Part shown: one piece after another, positions 38,385 through 51,665 of the stretch
How positions within the stretch are numbered: position 1 is the stretch's first letter
How the letters are laid out: each line of letters starts with the position of its first letter
Source of the DNA: Kryptolebias marmoratus
Lineage: Eukaryota; Chordata; Actinopteri; Cyprinodontiformes; Rivulidae
Reading direction: 5' to 3'
DNA length: 64,000 nucleotides
Assembly: GCF_001649575.2 (NCBI RefSeq)
Contig: NC_051433.1
Span: 21,434,238-21,498,237 of the forward strand
Translations under genes and position numbers: made by a program
Notes under the pieces: generated by a model
The model's input: only the letters and a program-made list of their open reading frames with translations
What the model was told of the DNA's origin: nothing
Database searches by the model: none

Positions 38385-38690
38385 GATATACACAGAGCAC
38401 AATAATATACTGTCTCACAGCATGGTGTGCAGGGTGTACGACTGCAGGCAGAAGAACTTTGCAGACGGTTATTAAAAATGCCCAAGGAATCATTGGTTCA
38501 CCTCGTCTCTCACTCAAGGATACCATAACACAGCCAAGAACCTCACCAAGAACGACTCCCATCATGGTCTCCTTTTCTTTGACCTTCTGCCCTCAAGAAA
38601 ACAGTAAAAGTCACTAAAAGCTTACTCTACCAGCCTAATGAACAGTTTCCTCCCAAAAACCACCCAGTTTCTAAACAATTTCTCCTAATG
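38385..38690 (+). mobile_element. Decayed non-LTR retrotransposon C-terminal fragment
   Basis: In shifting frames it reads like the end of a fish LINE ORF2: tgtctcacagcatggtgtgc (SHSMVCRV), then cctcaccaagaacgactccc (NLTKNDSHH) and cttctgccctcaag (LLPS), followed by a region with cagtttcctccc. Stops and frameshifts make it a relic. Confidence 0.6.
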
Positions 38691-38936
38691 AATTTAATGC
38701 ATATTCATATTTGTTCATATTCATCCAACTGTAAGCTGGATTTTATAACTTATGTCATTACCAAATGTCATGTACCCTCCTTACCTTGTAACATAACTGT
38801 AACATAACATTATCAACATGACCTGCCTCTTACCTGCTTTGATGGCAGCAGCTTGTTTTGATTTGATGTCTGGTTCTTTATATAATACTGTGTTATTACT
38901 TTTTTTTTTTACTAAACTACATTAACACAACTTTTA

Positions 38937-39209
<273 letters not shown>

Positions 39210-42200
39210 CTAAACTTTTAATTGTTTGTTGATGGTTTGTTATTGCAAATGGTTTTACGTACTACTTTTATGGTTGTTGCTAAAAAAAAAAAATATCCAG
39301 CGTCTCCTCTGAGGATTAAAGACACCCACTGAAGTATTTATGACAGTTTAAACTCTGCAGTTTCTACCATTTTCAGTCTTTGATTCATAAATAAACCCCT
39401 CTTTGCTTTCCTTTTTTTCTCAGCTGCGTGGCCTCATTAGCTTTAGAGGTAGTTCTGTTTTTGTCACCGCATGCAGGAAGGAAAAAAAGTGTTTCCTTTG
39501 AGTCGTTTCATACAAAGTGAACCACTTGATCAACACGCAGGCACACCAACTTCATGAGGGACACTACAAGGACATTAGTGTCATTAAACACACTTAAAGG
39601 ATAAAAGATCCTCGCCAGAACTCACAATTAACGCTGCGTCTGTGTTTGTGTTTATTAGGACTCCTTGTAAGTTGGTTTCCTTGAGCTCATTCCTGTGTGT
39701 TCCTGAAAGTCATTATTCATGTTTAAATAATTGCTTTTCGGAAGACTCTTCCAACACAAACAAAGTCAAATCTCTTTATTCTCCTCACACTTCCCTAACG
39801 ATGTTGGTGTGGTGGATTATGACATTCTCCTGATCGAAAATGATGCTCAACTCAAGGCAAATTTAAACTAAAACTTTCTGCTCAGAATATTTTTAGACAG
39901 AGTACGGTAGTTTGTCTTTAATTAAAAATGTCACGAGAACTGTTGTTGTTGAACAGATCAAAGAAGTGGCCTTTATATTACTTTTTTAAAATATAGTCAG
40001 ATAAGACTAACTTGAATACAAGCTAAGGTTTTATATAAATGTTTGGAACTATTCATTCATTCAGTATATTAAATCCCAGATATCCACTTGGGGAGGTTTT
40101 TCTGCCTTACATATGTGCTCAGTGCTGGCTGAAATGTTTAGTAAATATATTATTTGCCAATGGCTTCAGAATAGTTATTTTATTTTCCTTCTCAAAGCTT
40201 GTTGTGTGCTCTTGAGAGTCTTGAGCACCATTCTTTTTTCTTTTCGTTCTTTTTTTTTTTCTTTCTTTTCAAGCACAGCAAACCCTTCTGGTGACATTAC
40301 GAGCAACCTATAAGCCTCTTTACACCCCTGGAAAAACCTTGGTTATACTGCACCATAAGCCCAGATTCCATTTATATGACGTGACTTTACACAGACTCTG
40401 AAACTTTTCACGCTCAGCTGAATGAGCTTTGCAGACAGACACAAAAAGTGTGTCCAAACACACAAACACGGCGCACACGCACACACACCCTCTGTAGAGG
40501 GTTCCATTTCTGCAGGCCATGGCCCCTCTCATCCTTTCTGATTTAAAGTTTGTTTGTTCTTCTCTCTAGAGAGCCCCATCAATGATCCCTGGCTCTCTAA
40601 GGGCACCCCCTCCCCTATCATCCCTCCACTTTCATTTCCCTCACTTCTCTGGCTCTCCTGAGGCTGAAGCAGTGGCCAGATTATCACCCACAGCACACAC
40701 TCACATACACACAAACATAAAACCTCCATCTGCTGATGAAAATCAACAAAAGAAGAAAACAACAAAATCATTCGGTCAGTGCAGCTTTTATTGCAACAAT
40801 TGTCCCGATTAAAGCAAAGTCATAATGCAAAAATAAAATAAAATAAAAACTAAAGCCTAAGTTGAGCAAAATTAACTTCCCTTTTTTAATCCTTATTAAA
40901 ATTACTCCATAGTGAAAACGATTTCTCTGCTATTACAAAACAGGAAGTGGCTAAAACTGTTAAATCTGCTGGCTCAATCTCAGGAAGAAGAAAAAAAAGA
41001 CAGCTTGTTAGTAAGAAACAAAGAGGAAGATGGATAGAGTCAAGCAGGTGGAGGAAACGTGGTGTCACGGGCAGCAGAGAGAACAAAGAGCAGCTCGTCT
41101 TTAGCTGTGTAATGAGGTCAGAAGGTGCTCCGGTCTCTCCCGATCGCCTGCATCAGTACTGGACAGAAGAAGCTTGTGTTTCAAAACTGTAAAAGCTTTT
41201 GACGATGTCGACGAGAAATCCATCACGTTTCATTTACGCACCTATTTTTATATCTGCCCCCAGTTTGTACCCCGGATAAAGTCACAGTAAAATATTTATT
41301 AATGCTAATGAGGTAAATTCAGGCAGGTGTAAGTTATGAAAACAAGGTGAAGGGAGGGGGCTCTCATGGGTTATTTTATGGTGTACAGATGCAGCTTGAT
41401 GAAAGAAAACCAGTCCAGGCTGCCCTTAAAGCAAACACCCTAACAAGGCTGTCTCTCATGGCCACACAAAAAAAACAGCTTCACCGCGTTTCAGATGTTC
41501 CACCGTGTAGCCTTCATTGGGGGAGCAGCTGCACACATTGCATGAGGGAAACATTTTTTTAATTATTAATGATGGTTTGTTACCTTGTGACTAACATTAG
41601 GTGGAATAAAATGAAGCAGGAAAAAAAAAAGTGGTTGCTCTTTCGGCACTTGACAAAACAGTGATGCATAAAGCGAAGACCCATTAATGTTTAAATCTGG
41701 TGCATGAATTTGCGTTTTAGGGGACAAGACAGAATGAAAGTGATTTTGTGCAGAAGACAAAGGATTTTCCCCTCAGTGATGACTAGAAAAATGGTTTTGT
41801 GGTGTCAGTCACATGAATTAAAATCATGTTATAACCTCGAGCCAAGCTCTTGGGCACCAAAACTGATATAAAAGGGGCTGATATAGATTTAAATTTATTT
41901 TTGTGGGCTTTAATAATTAATAGTTGGCTTTTTCTCACATTCCAAAAAACATATTACCGTGCCAAATTATAAAAGTGACAAGTCACTCTCAAAAAATGTA
42001 TGATAAAATTAGATAAATGAGTCAAAATATCTATAAATTTATGTATGATGTTTTTGCTAGTTTGTAGTATTATGCTTTGATTTAGCCTCTTGAGCATCCA
42101 GGGTGTTTTAATCATTAAATAGAGGTCAAAGGCCAGAAAAAAATACAACTATTATTTAATGAACCACAAAATCTTGTTGATAAAAAGAGTTGTAAAGCCA

Positions 42201-44617
42201 TTTAATAGCATTGTAGAAACACTCCTTTAGTTTCTAGCAGTGTATTATTGTCCATGAATGAATTATAGTAAACAAATGAACTGAAGTCTTCACATCTGAC
42301 AGGAACAAAGGTGCAATAAGAACCAACGTGTCTGTAATTACATGGCTCTTGAGCTAAGTGCTAAGCCAACAAGCTTTCAAGGTCACTCTGATGTACAGCT
42401 GCATCCTGAGCAGTAGGGATGTGATACAGACTCATGGATGTGGCTCACAAGCATGATGCATTAATAGATGTTGCTTGGTGAATAAATCTAATCTTTCGTT
42501 CACATCTTTGCACCAATAAAAATTGATCTATTTAAATATTAGATAAAAAGGCTGCAACTGCCATCTGCTTAAAACGTAAAGCATGAAATGTTTGCGTGTA
42601 AAGATCGGATCGCTCATAAGACTCTTCTTCTGGTGCCAGTCTTGCTGAGTAGCAGTGACATTTTCTGATATCGTGTATCAAAGTCAAACTGAATCTTTCT
42701 GAATTATGATTCAGGGATGAATTGTATGGTGTTGCATCAACGTTTGGTGCTCACGTACATTTATTGGGCTGTATTGTTTGCAGTAGGTTGAGCTACGTAT
42801 GGTATTGGTCACAGAGATGCCCGACCCTACTTTGCAGCGATTCAAACATCCATGTCGAAAACATGAAGTTGTCTCAACTTGGGTTTTAAATAAAATTCTT
42901 TATCTCAATTTAGATTTTTCACAACGCAATATACATTAATGTGTGTGGGTGCTTTAAAGACAAAAAACTTCCAATCAGTGTAAAAAGTTTCATAACTAGA
43001 AAAAAAAATCAAAGTCCAACAAGTGTGAATTATATTTTGCCATCCCTATCAGCTCCTGTTTAATGCCCTGCTGCCTTTCACCTCTCATCTACTAAAGATT
43101 TATGTGTTAAGCATTCTGCCTCCAGCTATATACACAGAATAACACTGTGCCAAATGTTTCAGTGTTGCCTTTAAAGCATTCTGTTATGACCATATCAGTG
43201 TAATAGAGCCCAACACGCTGAGATGAAAAGACTTCTCAAGCATGGCTAAATGCCTCTATTCCTGTGGCAGTCAGGAGGGAGGCGGTGTGTTGGAGGGTTG
43301 TAACAAAAGCTGGGCATTCAGGCTACCTTGAACTGATGGGTTAGTCAGGCGACTGATGTATTCTGACAGACACAGGCGAGCAGGAGCATTGTGCAATTTA
43401 TCAAAAAGCTCTGTCTTTCCCCTGTCAATACCTGACAAGCATGTCCGCCGTTTTGAAAGGCCGGGAATCAGGTAACTCTGTCAGAGGTCGTAAAAACAAA
43501 GTGGAGACGCTACAGTTTGCAATCCCTGCAGGAACACAAAAGGGATGTTTCAAGAGAGCAAGATTTCAAATATATGTTGAGCCAAACAGCGTGAGAACAG
43601 TGTCAAACAAACGGAAAAGTCTGGTTATTGTTGTTTACAGCAAATCTCATCAGGTTGTCATCTGTCTTTATGTCTTCAGCTGCTGTCTTTAACCTCTAAC
43701 ACCTTCTCCTTTCTTCCTCCAAAACCTAGCCTCCACAACTCGGTCAACCTCCTGACTTTACCAGTATTTCACAGGCCCACATTATCCCCATCCCAAATTA
43801 TTATTATGTGTGAATTATCACATTATTCTGGTACAGGTGAGTGCTGCTGTTCTACAACATCATCCTCAGTAAAAAAAAAATATTAAAAAATAAAAAATTT
43901 GCTCACTTGACCTTATCAGCTCTGTGGCTATTTCTTATAAATACACATATAAGATGACACAAGCTGCTGCACCTTAAATAGATGGACACACAGATGGAGA
44001 TCAAACCCGCCTGTAAAATTAACTTGTATTTAATATGCACAAATGTGACAGTAACATTTTCAATACAGATGGAGCTACGTATGTGTTTCTAGACAGGGTC
44101 TCACTGTCCCTCTGTGACTCTATGAAAGCTGCACCAGAGTGGTTATTGTGTAGTGTTTGGTTTGTCGAACAGGCTGTAACAAGCTGTGATGGGAGCCCAT
44201 ATGCTAGAATATCAGCAGAGGAACGACTCATCTTAAATAATCTAATTTTAAACATTCACAGAAATAAAGTGGTAAATCAAAATGTGCGCGGCAGATGTTA
44301 GTGTCAGAACACGGTTGGAGTTTGCAGGAACGCAGTGGTATACTAAAATACGTTGGTTTCTACCTGTTACAGAGTCTGAAGTTCTGTTTTTACAAAACGT
44401 AACACTGGAGCAAAGAATCAGTCGAGTTAAAAAAGCTTTAAAAGATCCTGGAATGCTGTTTATCGGCTTACTTAAATCTAAAAAACTGAAACACTTTTTA
44501 TGAAAGCCTTAAAGTTTTTTGACAAAAAATCCATTTTCACTTCAGCACTGTAACATTTTGAAACCATAACATATATTGTGTTTTAAGAACTTTCTTAATT
44601 TTAGATTTGCTTGTTTC

Positions 44618-45085
44618 ATATATAAGGTTTTACACGGACTCGCCCTGTCTCATTTAAACAGTTTTATTAAAACAGAAGAGTGGAAGTGACATTGAGTGCA
44701 GCTTATAAAGATGACGATGAAGCTCTACATCAGTGGTCTCCAATCCTGGTCCTCGAGGGCCACCATCCTGCATGTTTTCCTTGTTTCTCTGCTCCAACAC
44801 ACCTGATTTGAATCAGTGGCTGATTAACAGGCTTCTGCAGAACATGAAGAGGTGATTTAACCACTGAATCAGGTGTGTTGGAGCAGGGAAACAAGTAAAA
44901 CATGCAGGATAGTGGCACTCGAGGACCAGGGTTGGAGACCCCTGCTCTATATAGACAGTCAAAGTTTTGGAAGAGTTTACCATCAATGTTTAGAGATTCA
45001 CTTAGCCTTTAACACTCATCTGAGTCACCATCTAAAGAAACATCTAACCTGTAACTATGTATTAACTTTTTGTAAATGGTAAAAT
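44618..45085 (+). mobile_element. Decayed L2-like LINE fragment interrupted by a MITE
   Basis: Left part reads KVLHGLALSHLNSF, which resembles the YKxLxGLAPxYL motif near the L2 ORF2 end. Right of the inserted MITE it continues FWKSLPSMFRDSLSL and a K-rich KKHLT-like end, resembling WNSLPxxLRxxxSLxxFKxxLKTHLF. Many stops. The MITE at 44731-44944 splits it. Confidence 0.65.
44731..44944 (+). mobile_element. hAT-type palindromic MITE (214 bp)
   Basis: The ends are cagtggtctccaatcctggt and, reverse-complemented, caggggtctccaaccctggt, with near-complete dyad symmetry across the element (ctgctccaacacacctgatt / aatcaggtgtgttggagcag). It is flanked by ctctacat (44723-44730) and ctctatat (44945-44952), seven of eight bases identical. 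An 8-bp target duplication is the hAT signature. Non-coding. Confidence 0.93.
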
Positions 45086-45099
45086 AGTCCACACTAATA

Positions 45100-45245
45100 A
45101 AGCCCTTTTAAACCTATACAAGCTCAGAAAAGCACTTTACAGTGTTTCTCATTCACCTACACACACAGACACACTCATAAAGTGTTTTCTCTATAATATA
45201 CCTTGATTTCATTTTCACACATATCAGGAACAGTTGGGGAGGGGG
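45100..45245 (+). repeat. Degraded dispersed repeat similar to 33320-33500
   Basis: Shares aaagcccttttaaacct, aaagcactttaca and the attcacctacacacacagac blocks typical of the 'tatagcgctttt' fish repeat. Confidence 0.4.
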
Positions 45246-45960
45246 TATATTTTATTTTATCTTATTTCTTTCCTTAAGTGTTTTACCATCAACCTGCCAG
45301 GAACTATACAGAGGGAAATCAGCTATAAATGTGCACTGTTTCTTTTTAATGAATGAATTATAAACTTGTTTCTTTTGTGGCTGCTGTGAAAAACAGCACA
45401 GGACTAAACAAAAAACATCAAAAGTCTAACAGGTGACTTTCTCCATGTTTCACACCAGGTTTCATGGTCCTTTGCACAAAAAGAGAAAAAAACTGTAAAA
45501 GAAAAATAATAATATAGTAGTAAAAGGCTTTTAAAAAGCGCACCAGTTGATGATTTTTAAGCGCTACAGGTGCCTCCTATTTCCTAATGGAATGTGATTG
45601 AATGAAATTAACTCACAGGAGCTGTTTTCTTCTGCGCACTATTGCTGGAAAAACTGAGAAAAGGCAACATAAACTAATAGACACTAATGGACACTTTAGA
45701 CAACACCGAGTCACACATCACTGGGAAGAAGAAGCTTTTTAAAACGAAAAAAAATATTTTTTAACAAACTGCAAGTGATTTTAAAACTCCAAGCAACAAA
45801 ATTATCTCCATTAACAAGATAATTTTTTTTTTATTAAAGTCCTTGTTAAAGTTCTTGTTAAATGAAAGGTTATGTCCAAGAACTACAATAAGTACATGAG
45901 TTTTGGCTTTTAAAAATAATAACTTGTGCAACAACAGCAGCAGCATTCTTTGACCTATAG

Positions 45961-45975
45961 AGCCCCCAAGTGGCC
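45961..45975 (-). promoter_or_regulatory. Weak CTCF-like motif
   Basis: Minus strand ggccacttgggggct differs from the CTCF core at about two positions. Located in the TAFA intron. Confidence 0.2.
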
Positions 45976-47176
45976 GGCACTGGTAAAAACACCATCCTAA
46001 ATCAAACTCTGATCAGGCAACTGCACAGGAGCAAACGTGCTTAAGAAGAAAAGATTGAAAATGTATCTAGCAGCCATAACATGCACCCAATTATTTTTCA
46101 ACCTCACACTGTAATGTGTGTATCTTATTGGTATTCACAGCCGACAGGTCTTAAACTTCCCCCAATTAGAGTTAAACCATCAAATGAAAAGCACTTGTCC
46201 ATTTGCGAGCAAGATATCTTGTTTCTGAGCAAGACTGAAATGAGACATGAGGGTGGGGAGGGGGGGATTGCAAGCGATGATGCTGACCTTCACAATCCAC
46301 GGGGCCTGCAATTAGCAATGTCCCAGCCGTAAGCAGGCAGCCTCTTTCTTTATTTTCTGATAAAATGAAACTAATACAATCAGTCACTGAAAAGGCTCGA
46401 TGCTGGTAGCATTTCTGTGGCCTGTAAAGGTCACCCCGCTCAACACAAGCAGGAAAGAGGGGGGGAAATTGAGACATAATTAAAGAAAATTGTTGTAATT
46501 AAGTGTGTGGAAAAAGTGGCAGGGGAAGTTTGAGCCAACATGTTGTGGCGTAAGATGCTGTGACTCAGTATAATTGTTCCTGTTGTCATCCTTGGTGAAA
46601 TATCATTAAGGTTAAGTTGGTCTTGTTTTTTTTTAGCTTTTCTCCATGACTCTTGGAAATCGAGGACCTAATAGGATTTAGCCTAGCATGTGCTAAGTGC
46701 TTTGGTGCTTTGGCCAAAAGGGGATTTGCATGATGAAGCCTGATGATTACAAATCATGAGCTCAAGGTCTCTTTCACTTTGGGGATGCACCTTTATAATA
46801 ATGTAACTAAACCACTAAGAGTGCAGCCACAGAACAATCAGCACAGGCTGTAAAAAGCTGCACCTCTTCACTTTTAAAAGGATCAAATCTCACCCAAACT
46901 GATCTATTTGTGTTGACAGTATCTGACAGCTAAAGTGTCATTTGTATCTGAAGGAGCTGAATCACTCAAACAGAGGTTTTGTCTGGAGCCAACAACAAGG
47001 TCTAGATTACAATCTGTCATACTGATGAACAGAGTAAAAATGTCCCTTCACAGCCCCCACCTCCATGACAGTTCAGTCACGTCAGCTTTGGGGAACACAT
47101 GTTATACCTCTGAAATGACAGTGTAATTAACCTCTCGTAGTGGTGGAAGGGGGATTCAGAGCGAGACCTGGTGTAC

Positions 47177-47291
47177 CTGTCGGTCCCCGATGATTACGGT
47201 TGCCAGCAGACACCGGGTCAACCCAGAGCATCACCAAGGCAACAAGGAAGGCCACCTGCCAAGGCCAAGCTGACCTTCCCCTCAGACTCAT
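47177..47291 (-). CDS. tafa4-like: TAFA family secreted protein, coding exon 1 (start codon and signal peptide)
   Basis: First coding exon of a TAFA (FAM19A) protein; it encodes residues 1-38 plus the first base of codon 39. The start ATG (47291-47289) sits one base after a strong acceptor (pyrimidine-rich tract ending cccccag; AG at 47294-47293), so this is an internal exon and the 5' UTR begins in an exon further right. The peptide starts MSLRGRSAWPWQVAFLVALV, followed by a hydrophobic core and a V-S-A site after residue 29, a good signal-peptidase site. This agrees with secretion, which is known for the family. The donor reads GACAG|GTACAC and leaves phase 1, matching the acceptor phase of the next exon at 39163. 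The signal peptide and linker are poorly conserved in TAFA proteins, so this exon rests on splice sites, phase and signal-peptide character rather than on strong similarity. Confidence 0.85.
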
Positions 47292-48079
47292 CCTGGGGGA
47301 GGGAAAGAGGAGGCAAAGACATAAGAAAAGGAGGAGAGGAGGAAAAAAGAGGCCATGAGAGGCTGATAAACAAAAACACTGTAGCTTTCTGAACAAACCG
47401 AAACAAGGTGAAAGTTGAGCCAGCAAAGGTCAAAGGATGAAGAAAATACAAACTCAAGAACTGAAGTGTAGGATTTGCCAAAACACAAAAACACACAGTT
47501 GAGCTGAAACCATCAACAGTGGATTCATGTCAGGTTTTTTTTTCATCACATTGGCATTAACTTGTCCACTTTAATTCTAATTGTAGTACCTTTTAAAAAA
47601 TGGAGCTTTTTTACTTATGATATTTATAAGTTGCAGTAAAAACAACAAGCCCAGAATCAATATGATGTGACGACAACTAATTATTTTAAGTACTGATTAT
47701 TCAGAATATTATTGTTTGTTTAGATAATTGGACGTTTTGAATGTTAAATAATAAAAATAATAATAATAATAAACATTTATAAAATTACTGAAAATTTGTT
47801 TAACTATTTTTTTTTCTTTTAACTAGTCGTCAAACCCATAAAAACATTCTGGTTTCAAATATAAAGCCACCACTTTCTTAAATTAAAATACTGAAAATAA
47901 TTTTTAAAAAATCTGCTTTTTTATTGATGTTGTTTTAAAAAAAAAATCATTTAAAAACACGATAAATAAATAGCGTGTTGAATCTGACTGATTGTATTGT
48001 AATATAATTGGATCGAACTGGACTGAATGTGTTTGGATTTGAATCAGAATCAGTCCTTTCTTGACTGAATTTGATTGCT

Positions 48080-48178
48080 TGTATTTGAATATGAATTTGT
48101 TTTACTGTGCAGTGCTCTAATATGACTTTATTGTGAAAGGGCACCATATAAATAAACTTATCAATAAACTGAACTAAA
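48080..48178 (+). repeat. Retroposon-like 3' tail (...tatataaataaac...)
   Basis: Ends with gggcaccatataaataaact followed by tatcaataaactgaact, closely resembling the gcgctatataaataaaattgaattg tail of common fish LINEs. Confidence 0.5.
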
Positions 48179-48689
48179 TAACTAAATCATTTTTTATTAC
48201 AACTGTACCAAGTAATCAACAATATATGTTTTGGTGTATTGGCACCAAGCCTGAAAATGTAATTACGAGGAATCCCAAAATGTGAGTTTGTTAGTGGTTG
48301 CCCGGACAATTTTTGCACAAAAAGTAATAATTTGAGCAGCTTTAGGACTTAAACTCTACTTTTTTAGATGAAACAGTGACTTGATTAATGAAGACCACAG
48401 AGAGTAGTCATCATCTCATTAAAATAGTCATTAGTTATTTTAATATAAAGCCATCTCACCTGCCTGTCGTCTCTTTCTCCTTTTGTCTCTCTTCCAGTGT
48501 GCACCTTCTCATGGCACACCGGCCATGGCTGCATTCACACACACCTCAAACCTGCTCCTCTTCCTCCTCTTCCTCACCTCAAACAGAAGAAGCCTCTGGA
48601 GAAAGTAGGTACAAAGACATTCTGTCAGAGAGGCCAGTCTGCCCCGGGGTTCCTCTGTGGCCTTCACTGGCCTTGTATGAAGGTCTGCT

Positions 48690-48691
<2 letters not shown>

Positions 48692-48728
<37 letters not shown>
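48692..48728 (+). repeat. (CA)n microsatellite
   Basis: Uninterrupted CA run of about 18 units. It creates long artificial open frames on both strands. Confidence 0.97.
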
Positions 48729-48731
<3 letters not shown>

Positions 48732-49092
48732 TACACAGACATACACACAGTCACGCACACAGGGTTGGAGATGTGAAGGCCTAGATTCTGTCAGATCCAT
48801 TGTTTACAATAGGTTCACCTACCCCCGGGCTGAATGTGATCCCCACTCTAAACATCACACACAGGCCCCCTTCGCCCGCACAAACACTCCAGCAGCCTGT
48901 CATGTACACACACTCACGCTCACACACTCTCCCAGACAGATGGACACACGGAACAGTATGCATGATGAACTAAAAACTGAACTGATTCCAAAATGGGAGT
49001 ACATGAAAAGAAGGGGGCAGAGGGGCCCATTAACTGAAACATTTAACAGCTGATCAAATATGCCATCGAAATAAGTTATGCCTGCAGCATTA

Positions 49093-49118
49093 CACGCACA
49101 CACACACACACACACACA
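49093..49118 (+). repeat. (CA)n microsatellite
   Basis: About 12-13 CA units preceded by tacacg. Confidence 0.95.
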
Positions 49119-49505
49119 TGATTGCATGATTTGCACAGTATTTGCAAGGTAAATTCAAAGCCTGTCAGAGGACAGCAGGAGAGACTCTTCCTAATTACAG
49201 CTGAGTGACAGCCTCTGATGCATGTGTACTTTCACACACTCACACACACACACTGAGTCAATTACCATCCAGCTGTAATAGTGTGTCAACACACCTCTCT
49301 AAACAGGGGGACTAACTCTGCAGCTTAAATGAAAGAAAACAGATTCACACTAATAAGAAAATATTCTTCCCTCCTCAGACTTTTATTAGAACTCACTGGG
49401 ATGAGGCCCAATGTGCTAACATGCTGTTGAACGTCATGGGTCGGCATGAGCGCTGACCACAACAGAGGCTGGACTCACGTTTCCTCAGCCATCTGTGGAA
49501 TTTCA

Positions 49506-49519
49506 CTGCCCCCTAGTGG
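49506..49519 (-). promoter_or_regulatory. CTCF-like motif
   Basis: On the minus strand ccactagggggcag closely matches the CTCF core CCASYAGRKGGCRS. The same core also occurs inside fish repeats, so function is not implied. Confidence 0.35.
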
Positions 49520-51424
49520 GAAAATAAGGCAGCAGCAAAGGCCACAGACATGTCTTTTAAGACAAACACTTTATTTATTGTTTTAAGAGAGAGCAGTTAC
49601 CTGAGCAATAAAAGATTACTGATCACTGTTTGTGAACATTGACAGAGTAAATTTCTAAATACGACAACGACACAGATCAGAAGGAAGGAGTCCAGAAAAA
49701 AAAATCAATTTCCAAACTTCTAACACTGAAGTGTAAATAAGGTTTGAATGCCTGAAGGCCTTTCTGATATGCCCTCCGCAGAAGAGACGGGGAATACAAA
49801 CTCGACTAACTGCAGCATCCACATTGATACAATATTCATATATTTATGTCTTTTGAGGTTTCTGTGCAAAGAGCAAATTGGTGTAATTCTGTACTCGGGG
49901 TGTAAGTTTGACTCCAGTACAGTATGTGAAAGTATGCAAGGTGCATGTGCAGAGAGAGGGGTGATTAGGCATGCTGTGTGGCTGCACAGAAGCCTATTTC
50001 TTATTCCCTTTTTAAAGGCTGAGCCATGGCATGCATTTTTATCAGCTTTGTTCTCTGATACACTCATTAAAAGAGCACAGTTGTGTGCCTGCGTGTGCAT
50101 GTGTGTGTGGTCTCTTGACGCTGCTTAATGGGACCCCAGGGACAAAATATCCCATCGGACGGAGAGCCTTCACTGAGCCTCACACAGATTGTGGCCTTAT
50201 GAATTAGTGAAACATATCTGTGCTCATGTTCAGGAAGACACAGTCTGATACACATTCCTATACAAAATAAATGTAACTAGAAAGCAGTGGTGTGTGTATG
50301 GGGTGGAGTGTGTGTGTGTGGTTGTTGGATTTGGCAGCAGTACGGACACTCGCACATGGAGTGTGTGTGTGATGTAACGACATGCCCAAGATTATCTGGG
50401 ATCATCAAGTCTCACTGCCTTTCTAAAATTATCCCTCCTTCAGTATCAGCCTCTCCATCTCCTGCCACGGTGCATCTCAGAGGGCTGAAAGGCTGAGTTG
50501 TGTCATTTCTCCCGGTAATCACACGGGACTGACACGGAAGCTCATTGACATGCAACGAGGCAATCCTGCCTTGCCACAAATATATATCTGTGTGCCCTGC
50601 ATCTGAACGGCATCATCTGCCAGCCCTCTCCACAATTCACGCCCCCCCCGGCTCCCATCATAAACAAACACACACACACAAATTTGCTAAATTACTCTTG
50701 TGCATACGGTCTCTGACCTCGTCTGCTGCATCAAGAAAAGGCGGTTTTGCAAAGCCAGAGAAATAAAACACTTTGTGCATGATGTGGCTGTCACTGTTTG
50801 TCAGAACCACAGATTATATCATTTGTCATCTGGGCAGGACAGGAAGTTTCTGTTCAGCGGGACTATGAGGAACAGGAAGCGCATCATTACCTGATAACCT
50901 CAGTTATTGCCTGTTTGAGATGTGTAACATTGCTCATCGCCGGCGTTTGTGGATATTTCACCAAGCAAGCATGAGATTAATATCTGCGGAAGAGTCTTTC
51001 AGACGGCTTAAAAAGATAAAGACTTATTTAGCCTCATGTCACATACAGAAAAATGGGGATGATAATGATTAATTCGGTTCAAATTAGTATTAAATTAGAC
51101 CTTAAAGGTATTTATGCTTATTGTTCTTGTGGAAAATGTGTGATGTTAAATATTGCACAGTTAACTCATGTTGTAAATAACTATTTTCACATGTTCATGA
51201 GCTAACACTAGTCTTTTCATAGTTCATAGTTTTTTTAGTTTAAAGTTCCAGGACACACATGTTGGTAACAAATAGAAGCCTCCCTTTCCATCACTACACT
51301 GTGGGACTGTATTAGTTCCAAGTTAGTTATCTGTTGTTAAACTTGATGTCAAAGAAGACTTCTCCTTACAAATAAAGTAGCATTCAAAGTTTCAAACAAA
51401 GATTTTGCACGATCTCAAAGTATA

Positions 51425-51665
51425 TATTGATGCTGTCTGTCAGCTACTACCACACCAAATCTTAGCTCCATATCTGCTAAACCGACTGAGTTATACACAC
51501 GTTTTCTAAAACGGATTAGCTGTAACGCCCATCTTAAATTGGATTGACTTCAAATGTTAATCAGTTGTACAAATACGTCCAATAATTGTATCCTGAGAGT
51601 TTCATGAAATTCTGTTCAGTAGTTATATTTTGCTAACAGAGAGAAATAAACACACAATGGAGGCA
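51425..51665 (-). repeat. Dispersed repeat family copy 7 (reverse)
   Basis: On the plus strand: gctgtctgtcagctactacc, ttgacttcaaatgttaatca, gttgtacaaatacgtccaat and atattttgctaacagaga. It also preserves the caccaaatc...gtgtataactcag segment shared with copy 1. Confidence 0.68.

Noticed and set aside
48388..49053. Longest open frame in the window (221 codons, plus strand)
   Set aside because: It runs through a CA microsatellite (His-Thr repeats) and low-complexity sequence, with no domain and no splice context.
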